10,692 nucleotides of DNA, from the NCBI GenBank assembly GCA_029937655.1, contig JAPYPK010000051.1, positions 1 through 10,692 on the forward strand. The letters are read 5' to 3'. The stretch comes from Nitrospinaceae bacterium. GTDB taxonomy: Bacteria > Nitrospinota > Nitrospinia > Nitrospinales > VA-1. Position 1 is the first letter of the stretch. Every line of letters starts with the position of its first letter. The position numbers were made by a program, and so were the translations under genes. The notes under the pieces are model-generated. The model was not told where the DNA came from. It was given only the letters and a program-made list of their open reading frames with translations, and searched no databases. Shown here in pieces: positions 1 through 7,445 of the stretch.

Positions 1-1159
1 TGTGTGTGAGTTTTTCTTTGCGGACATGGTTGAGAATTTCTTCCATGCGTTGCATCCCAAAATTTAGAGTATTTGAAAAATTTGATTCTTCGTTTTGGAC
101 TACTCGGTGGATAAAAGCTGAATTTTGTTTAAAGTCAGGATAAGCATCAGAAAAAAATTCTGCCACATAATTTGTAATTTGGAAAAAAAACGGGTCAGTT
201 TGTTCAAGAAGTTTTCCGTGTCTCAGCGCACGTCTAATAATCCTTCTAACTACATAGCCTCTCCCTTCATTTGAGGGAAGGACTCCATCTCCAATCAGAA
301 AAGCAACTGCTCTTGCATGGTCTGTTATGACTCGAATCGAAACGTCATCTTCTTTACTAAAGCCGTAAGTTTTTCCGGTTACTCTGCAGACTTCTTTTAT
401 GATATTCATTAGAAGATCGCAGTCGTAGTTTGAAAGTTTTCCTTGAGCTACCGCTGCTAGTCGTTCTAAACCCATTCCCGTGTCTATGCATGGGTTTGGT
501 AAAGGCGTTAGGTGCCCAGACTCATCACGATTGTATTGCATGAAAACCAGGTTCCATATTTCAAGGTAGCGATCACAATCGCAACCGACGGCGCAAGTTA
601 GGTTCCCGCATCCAACGGCTTCTCCTTGATCAATATGAATTTCTGAGCAGGGACCGCATGGACCTGTATTACCCATTGACCAGAAGTTGTCTTTTTCTCC
701 AAGCCGGATTATGCGGTCAGTTGGGATCCCAATTTCCTGATTCCAAATATCGAACGCCTCCTTGTCATCCGTGTATACAGAAATATATAACTTATCCTTA
801 GGTAAACCGACCACGTTGGTTAGGAAATCCCACCCATATTTAATTGCGTCTTTTTTAAAATAATCACCAAACGAAAAATTTCCAAGCATCTCAAAAAAAG
901 TATGATGTCTTGCGGTTCGACCAACCATTTCTAAGTCATTGTGTTTTCCTCCTGCTCGGACGCATTTTTGTACCGATACAGCTCTTTTATTTACACTTAT
1001 TTCTTCACCTAGAAAAATATTTTTGAACTGGACCATGCCAGCATTTGTAAATAATAGGCTTGGGTCGTTACGGGGGACGAGAGGATAACTTTGAATTCGA
1101 GTGTGTTTTTTGTCTTCAAAGTATTTTACGAATTTTTTTCTAAGCTCATTACCAGTCAT
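1..1159 (-). CDS. alaS: Alanyl-tRNA synthetase, N-terminal part (gene runs off the left edge)
   Basis: Class II synthetase that charges tRNA-Ala with alanine in the cytoplasm. The visible 386 codons cover the catalytic domain and the start of the tRNA-recognition region. Residues 29-42 carry motif 1 (RNDPSLLFTNAGM). Residues 81-102 carry motif 2 (RTARHHTFFEMLGNFSFGDY), and motif 3 is GMGLERL at about 228-234. A Cys cluster (C184, C189, C193, C195) lies just before the RYLEIWNLVFMQ stretch; such inserts occur in many bacterial AlaS proteins. The usual length is about 870-880 residues, so the editing and C-Ala domains lie outside the window. The ATG at 1159 fits the family N-terminus, although no clear Shine-Dalgarno site precedes it. 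It lies 92 bases downstream of kdsD on the same strand and may share its transcript. Identification is very secure. Confidence 0.98.
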   Translation of the reverse strand, partial: MTGNELRKKFVKYFEDKKHTRIQSYPLVPRNDPSLLFTNAGMVQFKNIFLGEEISVNKRAVSVQKCVRAGGKHNDLEMVGRTARHHTFFEMLGNFSFGDYFKKDAIKYGWDFLTNVVGLPKDKLYISVYTDDKEAFDIWNQEIGIPTDRIIRLGEKDNFWSMGNTGPCGPCSEIHIDQGEAVGCGNLTCAVGCDCDRYLEIWNLVFMQYNRDESGHLTPLPNPCIDTGMGLERLAAVAQGKLSNYDCDLLMNIIKEVCRVTGKTYGFSKEDDVSIRVITDHARAVAFLIGDGVLPSNEGRGYVVRRIIRRALRHGKLLEQTDPFFFQITNYVAEFFSDAYPDFKQNSAFIHRVVQNEESNFSNTLNFGMQRMEEILNHVRKEKLTH

Positions 1160-1251
1160 AGCTTCAGTTCGGTTGTTTAAAAAAGAGTTTTTTGTGGTTT
1201 GTGCTATATCGTTTAGATTTGAATGGTTGCAGTTTTTCAGTACTTTTAATA

Positions 1252-2259
1252 TTAAATAATTCCTGCTTTCAAGAGGTCATGTAGGTGGATAATTCCATCA
1301 ATTTTTTTCCCATTTGCACTGACAACCAACGAAGTGATCGTATGTTTTTCCATAAGCTGCACTGCTTTTGTGGCTAAGTTATTATGTTCTAACCACTTTG
1401 GAAAGCTTTTAGATAGATCCAGAGCACGAATTTTTGAAATATCTTTTTTATCCTCAATCATTCGCCGTAGATCGCCATCTGTGATAATTCCTTTGAGTTG
1501 CTTCTTTTTATTTGTAATCAGAGTGACACCAAGTCGCTTTTGAGTCATTTCTGAAATGATCACCGATAGATCTGAGTTTTCGTAAACAATGGGTACCTGA
1601 TCCCCCGTATGCATTAAATCTCCGATGGTAGTAAGCATTTTTTTTCCGAGGCTTCCACCTGGGTGGTTGTGTGCAAAAACCTCATCTTCAAACCCATGCA
1701 ACTCGAGGTATGCAACCACTAGGGCATCTCCCATGGCCACCATTGCTGTCGTACTTGATGTTGGTAGAAGCCCATTTCCGCCAGCTTCTTCTTTAACACC
1801 AACATCAAGTACGAAGTCACTGCGTACAGCTAATGTAGACTTAAGATTTCCTGTGATTGCTATAAGTGTGCAATTAAGACGTTTTAGGGCAGGTAGGAGT
1901 TTTATGATTTCCTCAGTCTCTCCACTGTTCGATAATGCAAGGATAGTATCATTCTGGGAAATCAGGCCTAAGTCACCGTGAATTGCCTCTGCCGCGTGCA
2001 TATAAATTGTAGACAATCCTACGCTGGACATAGTCGCAGCAATTTTTTGACCAATTAGCCCAGATTTACCCATCCCTGTTATGATCAACCGTCCCTTCCC
2101 ATCGCCTAATGCATGGACAGTTTTTGTGAAATCCGCCCCAAGGCGCTTAGCTAAGGCGGCCACTGAATCGCTTTCAACTTTTAAGACTCGTTTAGCTGTT
2201 TTTAAAAGTGCACGATCTTGAATTTCTCTGCTTTTCAAGATACTCTTGTCTTTGATCAT
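1252..2259 (-). CDS. kdsD: Arabinose-5-phosphate isomerase (SIS domain plus two CBS domains)
   Basis: Interconverts D-ribulose 5-phosphate and D-arabinose 5-phosphate, the first step toward Kdo, the inner sugar of lipopolysaccharide. The 335-residue length is normal for KdsD/KpsF. The SIS domain covers about residues 50-190: GMGKSGLIGQKIAATMSS at 62-79, HAAEAIHGDLG at 88-98, NSGETEE at 111-117, and PTSSTTAMVAMGDALVVAYLE at 166-186. HNHPGGSLG at 197-205 probably holds the catalytic histidine (by family analogy, H199). Two CBS repeats follow, about 212-272 (with ITDGDLRR at 259-266) and 280-335. The start ATG has no strong ribosome binding site but fits the family. The gene is divergent from polA and upstream of alaS. 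The paralogue GutQ has the same architecture, so KdsD is preferred but not proven from sequence alone. Confidence 0.95.
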   Translation of the reverse strand: MIKDKSILKSREIQDRALLKTAKRVLKVESDSVAALAKRLGADFTKTVHALGDGKGRLIITGMGKSGLIGQKIAATMSSVGLSTIYMHAAEAIHGDLGLISQNDTILALSNSGETEEIIKLLPALKRLNCTLIAITGNLKSTLAVRSDFVLDVGVKEEAGGNGLLPTSSTTAMVAMGDALVVAYLELHGFEDEVFAHNHPGGSLGKKMLTTIGDLMHTGDQVPIVYENSDLSVIISEMTQKRLGVTLITNKKKQLKGIITDGDLRRMIEDKKDISKIRALDLSKSFPKWLEHNNLATKAVQLMEKHTITSLVVSANGKKIDGIIHLHDLLKAGII

Positions 2260-2426
2260 AACGTTGTTTAACTATGTATTTTTAAAAGCCCTTGGGGTGT
2301 GAGGTAAGTAGTACATACTAGCATAATTAACTTTGCTCATCAATTCAAGTTGCTGAATTTTATGCTGTTAGCTTAACTGTAGCCTTGGTGTTGCCCGTAT
2401 CAAAATATTTATTAATACTTTTTCTT
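2260..2426. promoter_or_regulatory. Divergent intergenic region between kdsD and polA
   Basis: This 167-base spacer must carry the promoters for both the kdsD-alaS direction and polA, because the two genes face away from each other. A TATGCT at 2361-2366 on the plus strand resembles a -10 box, but I see no well-spaced -35 partner. Neither gene has a clear Shine-Dalgarno site at its start. The regulatory role is inferred from gene orientation only. Confidence 0.4.
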
Positions 2427-5111
2427 ATGTCCAAGCGTAAAAAACTTTACTTGATAGACGGGTCTTCTTACATCTTCCGTGCTTTTTTTGGTGTACGACA
2501 GCAGCTTTCCACATCCAATGGATTTCCAACAAATGCGTTGTACGGATTTATAAATATGTTGCAAAAAGTGATCAGAGAGGAAAAACCGGATTACCTTGTT
2601 GTTGCATTTGACAGTCCCGATAAAACGTTCCGCCACAAGATATATCCGAATTATAAGGCTAATCGGGATTCCCCTCCGGAAGAACTTTCTAGACAATTCC
2701 CTTATTTTGAACCCCTTGTGAAAGCATATGGCCTATCGAGTATACGTCGCCCTGGTTTTGAGGCTGATGATATCATTGGGACGTTAGCTAAAAAGGGAAA
2801 ACAAAAGGGGCTAGAGGTAGTCATAGTCAGTGGCGACAAAGACATGATGCAACTTATATCACAGCATGTTTATATGTTGGATACCATGAAAAACAAAAAG
2901 TTCATGGATAAAGAAGTTGTAGAAAAATTTGGCGTACATCCAGACAAGGTTGTCGAGGTAATGGGTTTGATGGGTGATTCCAGTGATCATATCCCTGGGG
3001 TGAAAGGCGTTGGTCCAAAAACAGCAGCCGAATTAATTCGAAAATTTGGCTCTATAGAGTCTTTATATAAACGGATTGATGAAGTCGAAAAGAAAAATAT
3101 TAAAGAGAAGTTAGAACAAGATAAAGAGAATGCTTTTATGAGCCGTGAGCTTGTTTCTATTGACACTGAAATGGACTTAGAATTTAATTCGGATTTAATG
3201 ATACTGGGTAAAATTGACAGCGCTAAACTCAAAAAAATGTTCGAAGAATTTGAGTTTGTATCCTTCCTTGAAGGAATGCAGGATGGAGCTGCTAACTCTC
3301 TTAAGGTAGATCGTTCAGAGTATAAAACTATCCTGACTGAGAAATCATTCAACGATCTTATTGAATCCTTGGCAAAGAAAAAATCATTCGCATTTGATGT
3401 TGAAACCACAAGTAAGCGGCCAGTCTGGGCGAGGTTGGTTGGTATTTCATTTTCATTTGAAGGTGGTAATGCCTTCTATCTTCCTTTGGCCCATAGGTAC
3501 CTGGGGGCTCCTGAACAATTAGAATTTGAAGTGGTGCGTGAAAAATTAAAACAGGTTTTTGAAGATAAGAGCATTAAAAAATGTGGTCACAATATAAAAT
3601 ATGACCTAATCGTTATGTCCAATGAAGGTATTGCCTTAGATGGTGTGGACTTTGACACGATGATTGCTTCTTATCTTCTAAATCCATCAAGTCGAGGCCA
3701 TGGCTTAGATGCGCTGACCATGGAGTATTTTGGGCACAAAAATTTAACATATAAAGAAATGACGGGAACTGGTAGTAAGGAAATTGGTTTTGATGAGGTT
3801 GAAGTTGATCGTGCGACGGAATACGCTGCTGAAGATTCTGATATGACTTGGAGGCTTAAGGGGAAACTGCAACCTCAACTTAAAGATAGTACGCTTAAGT
3901 TGTATAAGGAGATTGAGTTACCTTTGTTAGAAGTTCTTGCTGAAATCGAATTAAATGGTGTTTATATTGACAGAAAACATTTGACAGAACTTTCAAGTAA
4001 AATAGATAAGAAGTTACTTCGTTTAGAAAAGGATATATACGTACTTGCTGATGAGCAGTTTAATATAAATTCTCCTAAACAACTTTCTGTGATTTTGTTT
4101 GAAAAGCTAAAGCTACCAGTAGTTAAAAAAACCAAGACAGGGTATTCCACTGATGTATCAGTACTTGGTCAATTGGCTGTAAAACACAAACTTCCCGAAC
4201 AAGTTCTTTCCTATCGTCAGTTGGCTAAACTCAAGTCAACATATGTTGATGCCCTTCCTGGAGAGATTTTTAAAAATACGGGGCGAGTTCATACTTCTTT
4301 TAATCAGACCGTTGCGGCTACTGGCCGTTTGAGCAGTAGCAACCCCAATCTTCAAAACATACCAATACGGTCTGATATGGGGAAGGAAATACGTAAAGCG
4401 TTTACAGCGGAAGAAGACAATATGCTTTTATCCGCTGACTACTCTCAAATTGAGTTGCGAATTCTTGCTCACCTGTCAAAAGATAAGGCTTTGAAGAGGG
4501 CTTTTGATAAGGGGGAGGATGTACATGCTAGAACGGCAGCAGATATTTTTGGGGGTTCAATTGGTCAAGTTGATGAAAAATCGCGACGTATGGCTAAAGC
4601 TGTTAACTTTGGAATTATTTATGGTCTCAGCGCTTTTGGCCTTTCACGTCAACTTAATATTAGTCGGAGGGATGCCCAGGATTTTATTGACCAGTATTTT
4701 TCTTTATACAGTAGTGTTAAAGATTTTATGGGTAACACGATTGCTGAGGCTCGTGAGTGCGGTTATACGTTGACTATGTTCCACCGCCGAAGATACTTAC
4801 CTGACCTGAAAAGTGATAATAGGCAGGTTAGAGAAAGTGCCGAAAGAATAGCTATTAATTCTCCAATTCAGGGTAGTGCTGCAGACCTTATAAAAGTTGC
4901 TATGATCCGGCTTTCCAGAAATCTTAAAAAAATAAAATTAAATTCAAAGATGATTTTGCAAGTTCACGATGAATTGCTTTTTGAATGTCCGGTTCAGGAG
5001 AAAAAAGAAATAGAATCTTTAGTGCGAAAAGAAATGGAAGGCGCTTACTCTCTTTCCGTTCCTCTTGTTGTCGATATAGGCTGGGGAAAAAATTGGAACG
5101 AAGCTCATTGA
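2427..5111 (+). CDS. polA: DNA polymerase I with 5' nuclease, 3'-5' proofreading and polymerase domains
   Basis: Repair and Okazaki-fragment polymerase; 894 residues from the chosen ATG (E. coli has 928). The N-terminal 5' nuclease has YLIDGSSYIFRAFF near the start, SGDKDMM, and the helix-hairpin-helix GDSSDHIPGVKGVGPKTA. The 3'-5' exonuclease looks active: Exo I DVET (D324, E326), Exo II NIKYD (N389, D393) and Exo III YAAED (Y466, D470). The polymerase has motif A SADYSQIELRIL (D671), motif B RRMAKAVNFGIIYG (K724, F728, Y732) and motif C QVHDELLFE (H847, D848, E849). The frame is open upstream to a TTG at 2385 (14 extra codons), but that extension is not family-like and MSKRKKLYLIDGSS matches a normal PolI N-terminus. 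No Shine-Dalgarno site is visible at either start. An AT-rich hairpin follows the gene. Confidence 0.98.
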   Translation: MSKRKKLYLIDGSSYIFRAFFGVRQQLSTSNGFPTNALYGFINMLQKVIREEKPDYLVVAFDSPDKTFRHKIYPNYKANRDSPPEELSRQFPYFEPLVKAYGLSSIRRPGFEADDIIGTLAKKGKQKGLEVVIVSGDKDMMQLISQHVYMLDTMKNKKFMDKEVVEKFGVHPDKVVEVMGLMGDSSDHIPGVKGVGPKTAAELIRKFGSIESLYKRIDEVEKKNIKEKLEQDKENAFMSRELVSIDTEMDLEFNSDLMILGKIDSAKLKKMFEEFEFVSFLEGMQDGAANSLKVDRSEYKTILTEKSFNDLIESLAKKKSFAFDVETTSKRPVWARLVGISFSFEGGNAFYLPLAHRYLGAPEQLEFEVVREKLKQVFEDKSIKKCGHNIKYDLIVMSNEGIALDGVDFDTMIASYLLNPSSRGHGLDALTMEYFGHKNLTYKEMTGTGSKEIGFDEVEVDRATEYAAEDSDMTWRLKGKLQPQLKDSTLKLYKEIELPLLEVLAEIELNGVYIDRKHLTELSSKIDKKLLRLEKDIYVLADEQFNINSPKQLSVILFEKLKLPVVKKTKTGYSTDVSVLGQLAVKHKLPEQVLSYRQLAKLKSTYVDALPGEIFKNTGRVHTSFNQTVAATGRLSSSNPNLQNIPIRSDMGKEIRKAFTAEEDNMLLSADYSQIELRILAHLSKDKALKRAFDKGEDVHARTAADIFGGSIGQVDEKSRRMAKAVNFGIIYGLSAFGLSRQLNISRRDAQDFIDQYFSLYSSVKDFMGNTIAEARECGYTLTMFHRRRYLPDLKSDNRQVRESAERIAINSPIQGSAADLIKVAMIRLSRNLKKIKLNSKMILQVHDELLFECPVQEKKEIESLVRKEMEGAYSLSVPLVVDIGWGKNWNEAH

Positions 5112-5176
5112 ATAAATTGATGAAGTTCTTGGGTCTTTGAAGCTAAGTACAGTGGACTGTTTAATTTATTTGTTTT

Positions 5177-5203
5177 AAAAAATATCAGAAGAGATATTTT
5201 TTT
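5177..5203. terminator. AT-rich bidirectional hairpin between convergent genes
   Basis: AAAAAATATC (5177-5186) and GATATTTTTT (5193-5202) form a perfect 10-bp stem around a six-base loop. On the plus strand the stem ends in a run of seven T; read on the minus strand it also ends in a T run. It lies 65 bases after the polA stop and 43 bases beyond the stop of the small minus-strand gene. The stem is almost purely A-T, so termination strength is uncertain. Confidence 0.5.
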
Positions 5204-5245
5204 AGATTTGATTATTTTGTGCTTTTGGAAGATTCCACTTGAAAA

Positions 5246-5395
5246 TTAGATCAAAAAATAAAAAAGGATCGCGGGAATGGATACTCCGCCAATTGAAGCT
5301 ATGATCGATTCCATAAGGTGGTTTTGGGGTCGGTGAAGATGTCTTTTTTTATTTCCGAGCGTAGAGATAGGCGCTGCAAATTTAAAAATTCCCAT
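5246..5395 (-). CDS. Small hypothetical protein, 49 residues, one hydrophobic C-terminal segment
   Basis: Not recognised. The case for a real gene is the start: GAGGG, a six-base AAAACC spacer, then ATG on the minus strand (GAGGG is the complement of 5402-5406). The first part is basic (GNKKRHLHRPQNH at 14-26). Residues about 29-49 are hydrophobic (SIIASIGGVSIPAILFYFLI) and could span the membrane once, leaving a positively charged N-terminus inside. It lies 208 bases downstream of msrB on the same strand and converges on polA, with a shared hairpin between their ends. It could be a small membrane protein or a chance frame; the ribosome binding site makes the former more likely. No family can be named. 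Confidence 0.5.
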   Translation of the reverse strand: MGIFKFAAPISTLGNKKRHLHRPQNHLMESIIASIGGVSIPAILFYFLI

Positions 5396-5603
5396 GGTTT
5401 TCCCTCATTACTTTGATTAACTACTGGTATTTGAAGCCAGACACTCTTCCTAATTCTTATCGGACATCATTTCCTTGTACTTTAGCCCAGTTATAAACAT
5501 GTAGTTATGGTGGTATCCGCTCAACTGTTGAAGAGGTTAGCCGTTTTGTCGCTTTACGTTGGAGGCCAAGGGTAGGTTGTGGTGTTTGAGGAAGTGGGCT
5601 TAA
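5396..5603. other. Spacer between msrB and the 49-residue gene, no other gene seen
   Basis: Only short interrupted frames are present on either strand. Apart from the ribosome binding site of the downstream small gene at 5402-5406, I see no convincing hairpin or promoter. Confidence 0.4.
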
Positions 5604-5999
5604 CTATTTCTTTTTAAATTCAAGTGATGCTGAATTGATGCAGAACCGTAATCCGGTTGGTTGAGGACCGTCAGGGAATACATGGCCTAGATGGGAGTCG
5701 CATTTGTTGCATAACACTTCAGTTCTCTGCATAAATAGAGAACTATCCTTTTTGGTTGCGACCTGTTCAGAGTTTATGGCTTGATAAAAACTTGGCCAGC
5801 CAGTGCCAGAATCAAACTTTGAGTTTGAATCAAACAGTTCGTTACCGCAGCATACACACTGATAGGTACCAGTTTCTTTGGTGTTCCAATAATTTCCGCT
5901 AAATGCTGGTTCCGTCCCATTTTTTCGGCATATTCTAAACTGATCTGGGGAGAGTTGCTGCTGCCACTCAGTATCATTTTTTGAGATTTTCTCGGTCAT
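5604..5999 (-). CDS. msrB: Peptide-methionine (R)-S-oxide reductase MsrB
   Basis: Reduces the R-epimer of oxidised methionine in proteins and so repairs oxidative damage, usually with thioredoxin as electron donor. At 131 residues it is a complete single-domain MsrB. Visible family signatures are FRICRKNGTEPAFSGNYW (21-38), GTGWPSF (65-71), HLGHVFPDGP (103-112) and RFCINSASL (118-126), whose C120 is the expected catalytic cysteine. C48/C51 and C97/C100 form the structural zinc site found in many MsrB proteins. No signal peptide is seen, so it is cytoplasmic. The start has no clear Shine-Dalgarno site. It lies 46 bases downstream of a membrane protein gene on the same strand and is probably co-transcribed with it. 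Confidence 0.96.
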   Translation of the reverse strand: MTEKISKNDTEWQQQLSPDQFRICRKNGTEPAFSGNYWNTKETGTYQCVCCGNELFDSNSKFDSGTGWPSFYQAINSEQVATKKDSSLFMQRTEVLCNKCDSHLGHVFPDGPQPTGLRFCINSASLEFKKK

Positions 6000-6045
6000 C
6001 GTAGTTTTAGTTATAGCCTTTTTTTTCTTATTCCACTTGTTGAAA

Positions 6046-6453
6046 TTATTTGCTTTCTTGATGCTCTTTTTTACTAATTGAGTCTACTGGTTCATCTTGT
6101 AAATCTAGCCGAAACAAATTTTCCTGTTCTTTTACATTGTGGTATTCAATATTATTTTTTGTTTGCTGTTCTAGGTCTTGATCCTTTTGGATACTTGGTT
6201 TATCTATCTGGGTGATTGCTCTGCCACACCAAATCCACTTCAAAACGCGGATAAAAAAGACAGAGCCTATATAAAGAAGTGACCAAATAGCAATAAAGGA
6301 TATAAACATTATGGATATGGTTTTTTTGAAGCCCATATCCCCAATTGAATTGATAATCGCATTTAACTGATGTGCATATTGAAATGTTGCCGCGAGCAGT
6401 ACAGTTGGTAAAATGACTGCCCAAAGTCGACTAACTATGCAAATTATTCCCAT
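6046..6453 (-). CDS. Hypothetical two-helix membrane protein, 135 residues
   Basis: Function not recognised. The chosen ATG at 6453 is preceded by AGAGGAAAAAGTT, a strong Shine-Dalgarno site at good spacing; the longer frame begins at a TTG (6495) with no such site. Two hydrophobic helices are visible, about residues 3-24 (ICIVSRLWAVILPTVLLAA) and 46-69 (ISIMFISFIAIWSLLYIG). A basic and aromatic stretch follows (RVLKWIWCGR, 69-78). The C-terminal half, about 80-135, is hydrophilic, rich in Q, E, D and K, and probably cytoplasmic and disordered. It is the first gene of a likely unit with msrB, 46 bases away. A link to oxidative-stress repair would be guilt by association only. Confidence 0.75.
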   Translation of the reverse strand: MGIICIVSRLWAVILPTVLLAATFQYAHQLNAIINSIGDMGFKKTISIMFISFIAIWSLLYIGSVFFIRVLKWIWCGRAITQIDKPSIQKDQDLEQQTKNNIEYHNVKEQENLFRLDLQDEPVDSISKKEHQESK

Positions 6454-6549
6454 AACTTTTTCCTCTGTAATTATCGATTTTAAATAATCAGACAATGCTA
6501 AAATCGTTATTACTTTCCCATTCTTATCATAAAATTAAATTCTCCGTTA

Positions 6550-6579
6550 ATTATACACAAGTATCAGCCAAGAATTCAA
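6550..6579 (-). promoter_or_regulatory. Sigma-70-type promoter for the membrane protein-msrB unit
   Basis: On the minus strand TTGAAT (complement of 6574-6579) is followed after 18 bases by a perfect TATAAT (complement of 6550-6555). This predicts a transcript start near 6543 and a leader of about 90 bases before the ATG at 6453. The -35 lies inside a tandem repeat, so a second TTGAAT occurs ten bases upstream. Confidence 0.5.
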
Positions 6580-6592
6580 TAAAATTCAATAA
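6573..6592. repeat. Tandem 10-base direct repeat in a promoter region
   Basis: AATTCAATAA occurs twice without a gap (6573-6582 and 6583-6592). It overlaps the proposed -35 box of the minus-strand promoter. It could be replication slippage or a paired binding site. Confidence 0.8.
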
Positions 6593-6722
6593 AACAGGGG
6601 TTTGCCAGCTTTGTATTGTAGGGTAGTTAAGTAAAAAATGCCTATAAAAAAAGATATTTCCTTAAAGTAAGAAAGTCAAATTATCGATAAATATTGTATG
6701 ACTAAAGTTATGAGGTATTACT

Positions 6723-6890
6723 ATGAGAATTCCTGAAGGTCATAATGATAAATACAATTTGAATGTCTGGAAGAGAAGAGATAAAAGAGTTCAAAAGTCT
6801 TTTGAAGAGCAGTTGAAAGAGAGTATCAACAAGGGAAAAGTTAAGGTTGAAAAAAAACTTCAAAAGAGTATTTTGGACACTATTATTTAG
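6723..6890 (+). CDS. Small basic hypothetical protein, 55 residues
   Basis: Not recognised. The ATG is preceded by GAGGT (6712-6716) about seven bases upstream, a good ribosome binding site. The product is strongly hydrophilic and rich in lysine, arginine and glutamate; residues about 16-50 (WKRRDKRVQKSFEEQLKES onward) look like one long amphipathic helix. There is no signal peptide, membrane segment or cysteine. The basic charge would suit nucleic-acid or ribosome binding, but that is inference from composition. It is divergent from the membrane protein-msrB unit and converges on the DoxX gene, ending just before that gene's terminator. The Shine-Dalgarno site and uninterrupted frame support a real gene. 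Confidence 0.55.
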   Translation: MRIPEGHNDKYNLNVWKRRDKRVQKSFEEQLKESINKGKVKVEKKLQKSILDTII

Positions 6891-6904
6891 AGAAAATGGA
6901 ATGT

Positions 6905-6941
6905 TGAAAAAATAAAAAAAACCTAAGGCGAAGGCCTGAGG
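6905..6941 (-). terminator. Intrinsic terminator of the DoxX operon
   Basis: Read on the minus strand, CCTCAGGC, a CTTC loop and GCCTTAGG form an eight-base stem with one mismatch (6922-6929 pairs with 6934-6941). It is followed directly by eight T, an A and six more T. It lies 16 bases after the stop of the DoxX gene and is the clearest intrinsic terminator in the window. Confidence 0.85.
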
Positions 6942-6957
6942 GTGGTGGAGGCTAATT

Positions 6958-7416
6958 TTATCGTAAGTATTTATTTATTAATCCATCCACCGAATACTTC
7001 CCTCCACCACTAATCAGAAGTGGGATGCTCATTCCGATGACCAACAGGTGATACTCAAAACCTTCCCCCGCATTTTTGCCAAACCAGTTCATGAAAAAAC
7101 CATTGGGTATGTGTACTGTTGTAATAGCCCCCACCATTATAAAAATTAATCCAAGTGCGGATAATCGAGTAAAAAAGCCTACGATTAATCCTAGAGAACC
7201 CAATGACTCTCCCATGATAATCAAAAACGCGATTATCCAAGGTAATCCAGCTGTTTGGGTAAAATAAGTCATCGTATTGGTAAAGCCAAAGCCACCAAAC
7301 CAGCCAAAAAGTTTTTGCACCCCATGAGGAAACATCACGCAACCCAATATCACTCGGGGTACCCAATACGAAAATTTATCATTGGTTTGAAATAAATATT
7401 TCATAAAAGTAGTCAT
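6958..7416 (-). CDS. DoxX-family integral membrane protein
   Basis: A 152-residue protein of the DoxX family, four-helix inner-membrane proteins whose members have been linked to quinone/thiosulfate oxidoreductases and oxidative-stress complexes; the role of this one is unknown. Hydrophobic helices lie at about 18-36, 58-81, 86-104 and 122-139. Family-typical features are the HGVQKLFGWFGG stretch (31-42), MGESLGSLGLIVGFFTR (68-84) and a glycine-rich end before YSVDGL. The start ATG has AAGGGG six bases upstream on the minus strand. It is preceded by a small exported-protein gene only 29 bases away and followed by a strong terminator, so the two form a closed two-gene operon. Confidence 0.9.
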   Translation of the reverse strand: MTTFMKYLFQTNDKFSYWVPRVILGCVMFPHGVQKLFGWFGGFGFTNTMTYFTQTAGLPWIIAFLIIMGESLGSLGLIVGFFTRLSALGLIFIMVGAITTVHIPNGFFMNWFGKNAGEGFEYHLLVIGMSIPLLISGGGKYSVDGLINKYLR

Positions 7417-7445
7417 AAATAACCCCTTGTTCTTAATTTAATTTT

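Noticed and set aside
1625..1981. 118-codon plus-strand open frame
   Set aside because: It lies wholly inside kdsD on the opposite strand and its translation is compositionally odd with no motif; it is a shadow of a well-identified gene. The same applies to the frame at 1334-1543.
2987..3409. 140-codon minus-strand open frame inside polA
   Set aside because: Serine- and phenylalanine-rich antisense translation of the DNA polymerase I gene, with no motif or ribosome binding site. The frames at 2412-2696, 3962-4150 and 4504-4773 are also polA shadows.
5501..5585. Short plus-strand frame from an ATG near 5509
   Set aside because: Only about 22 codons before a stop, with no ribosome binding site.
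7055..7366. 103-codon minus-strand open frame overlapping the DoxX gene
   Set aside because: It is in another frame of the DoxX coding sequence, which has the family signature, ribosome binding site and terminator.
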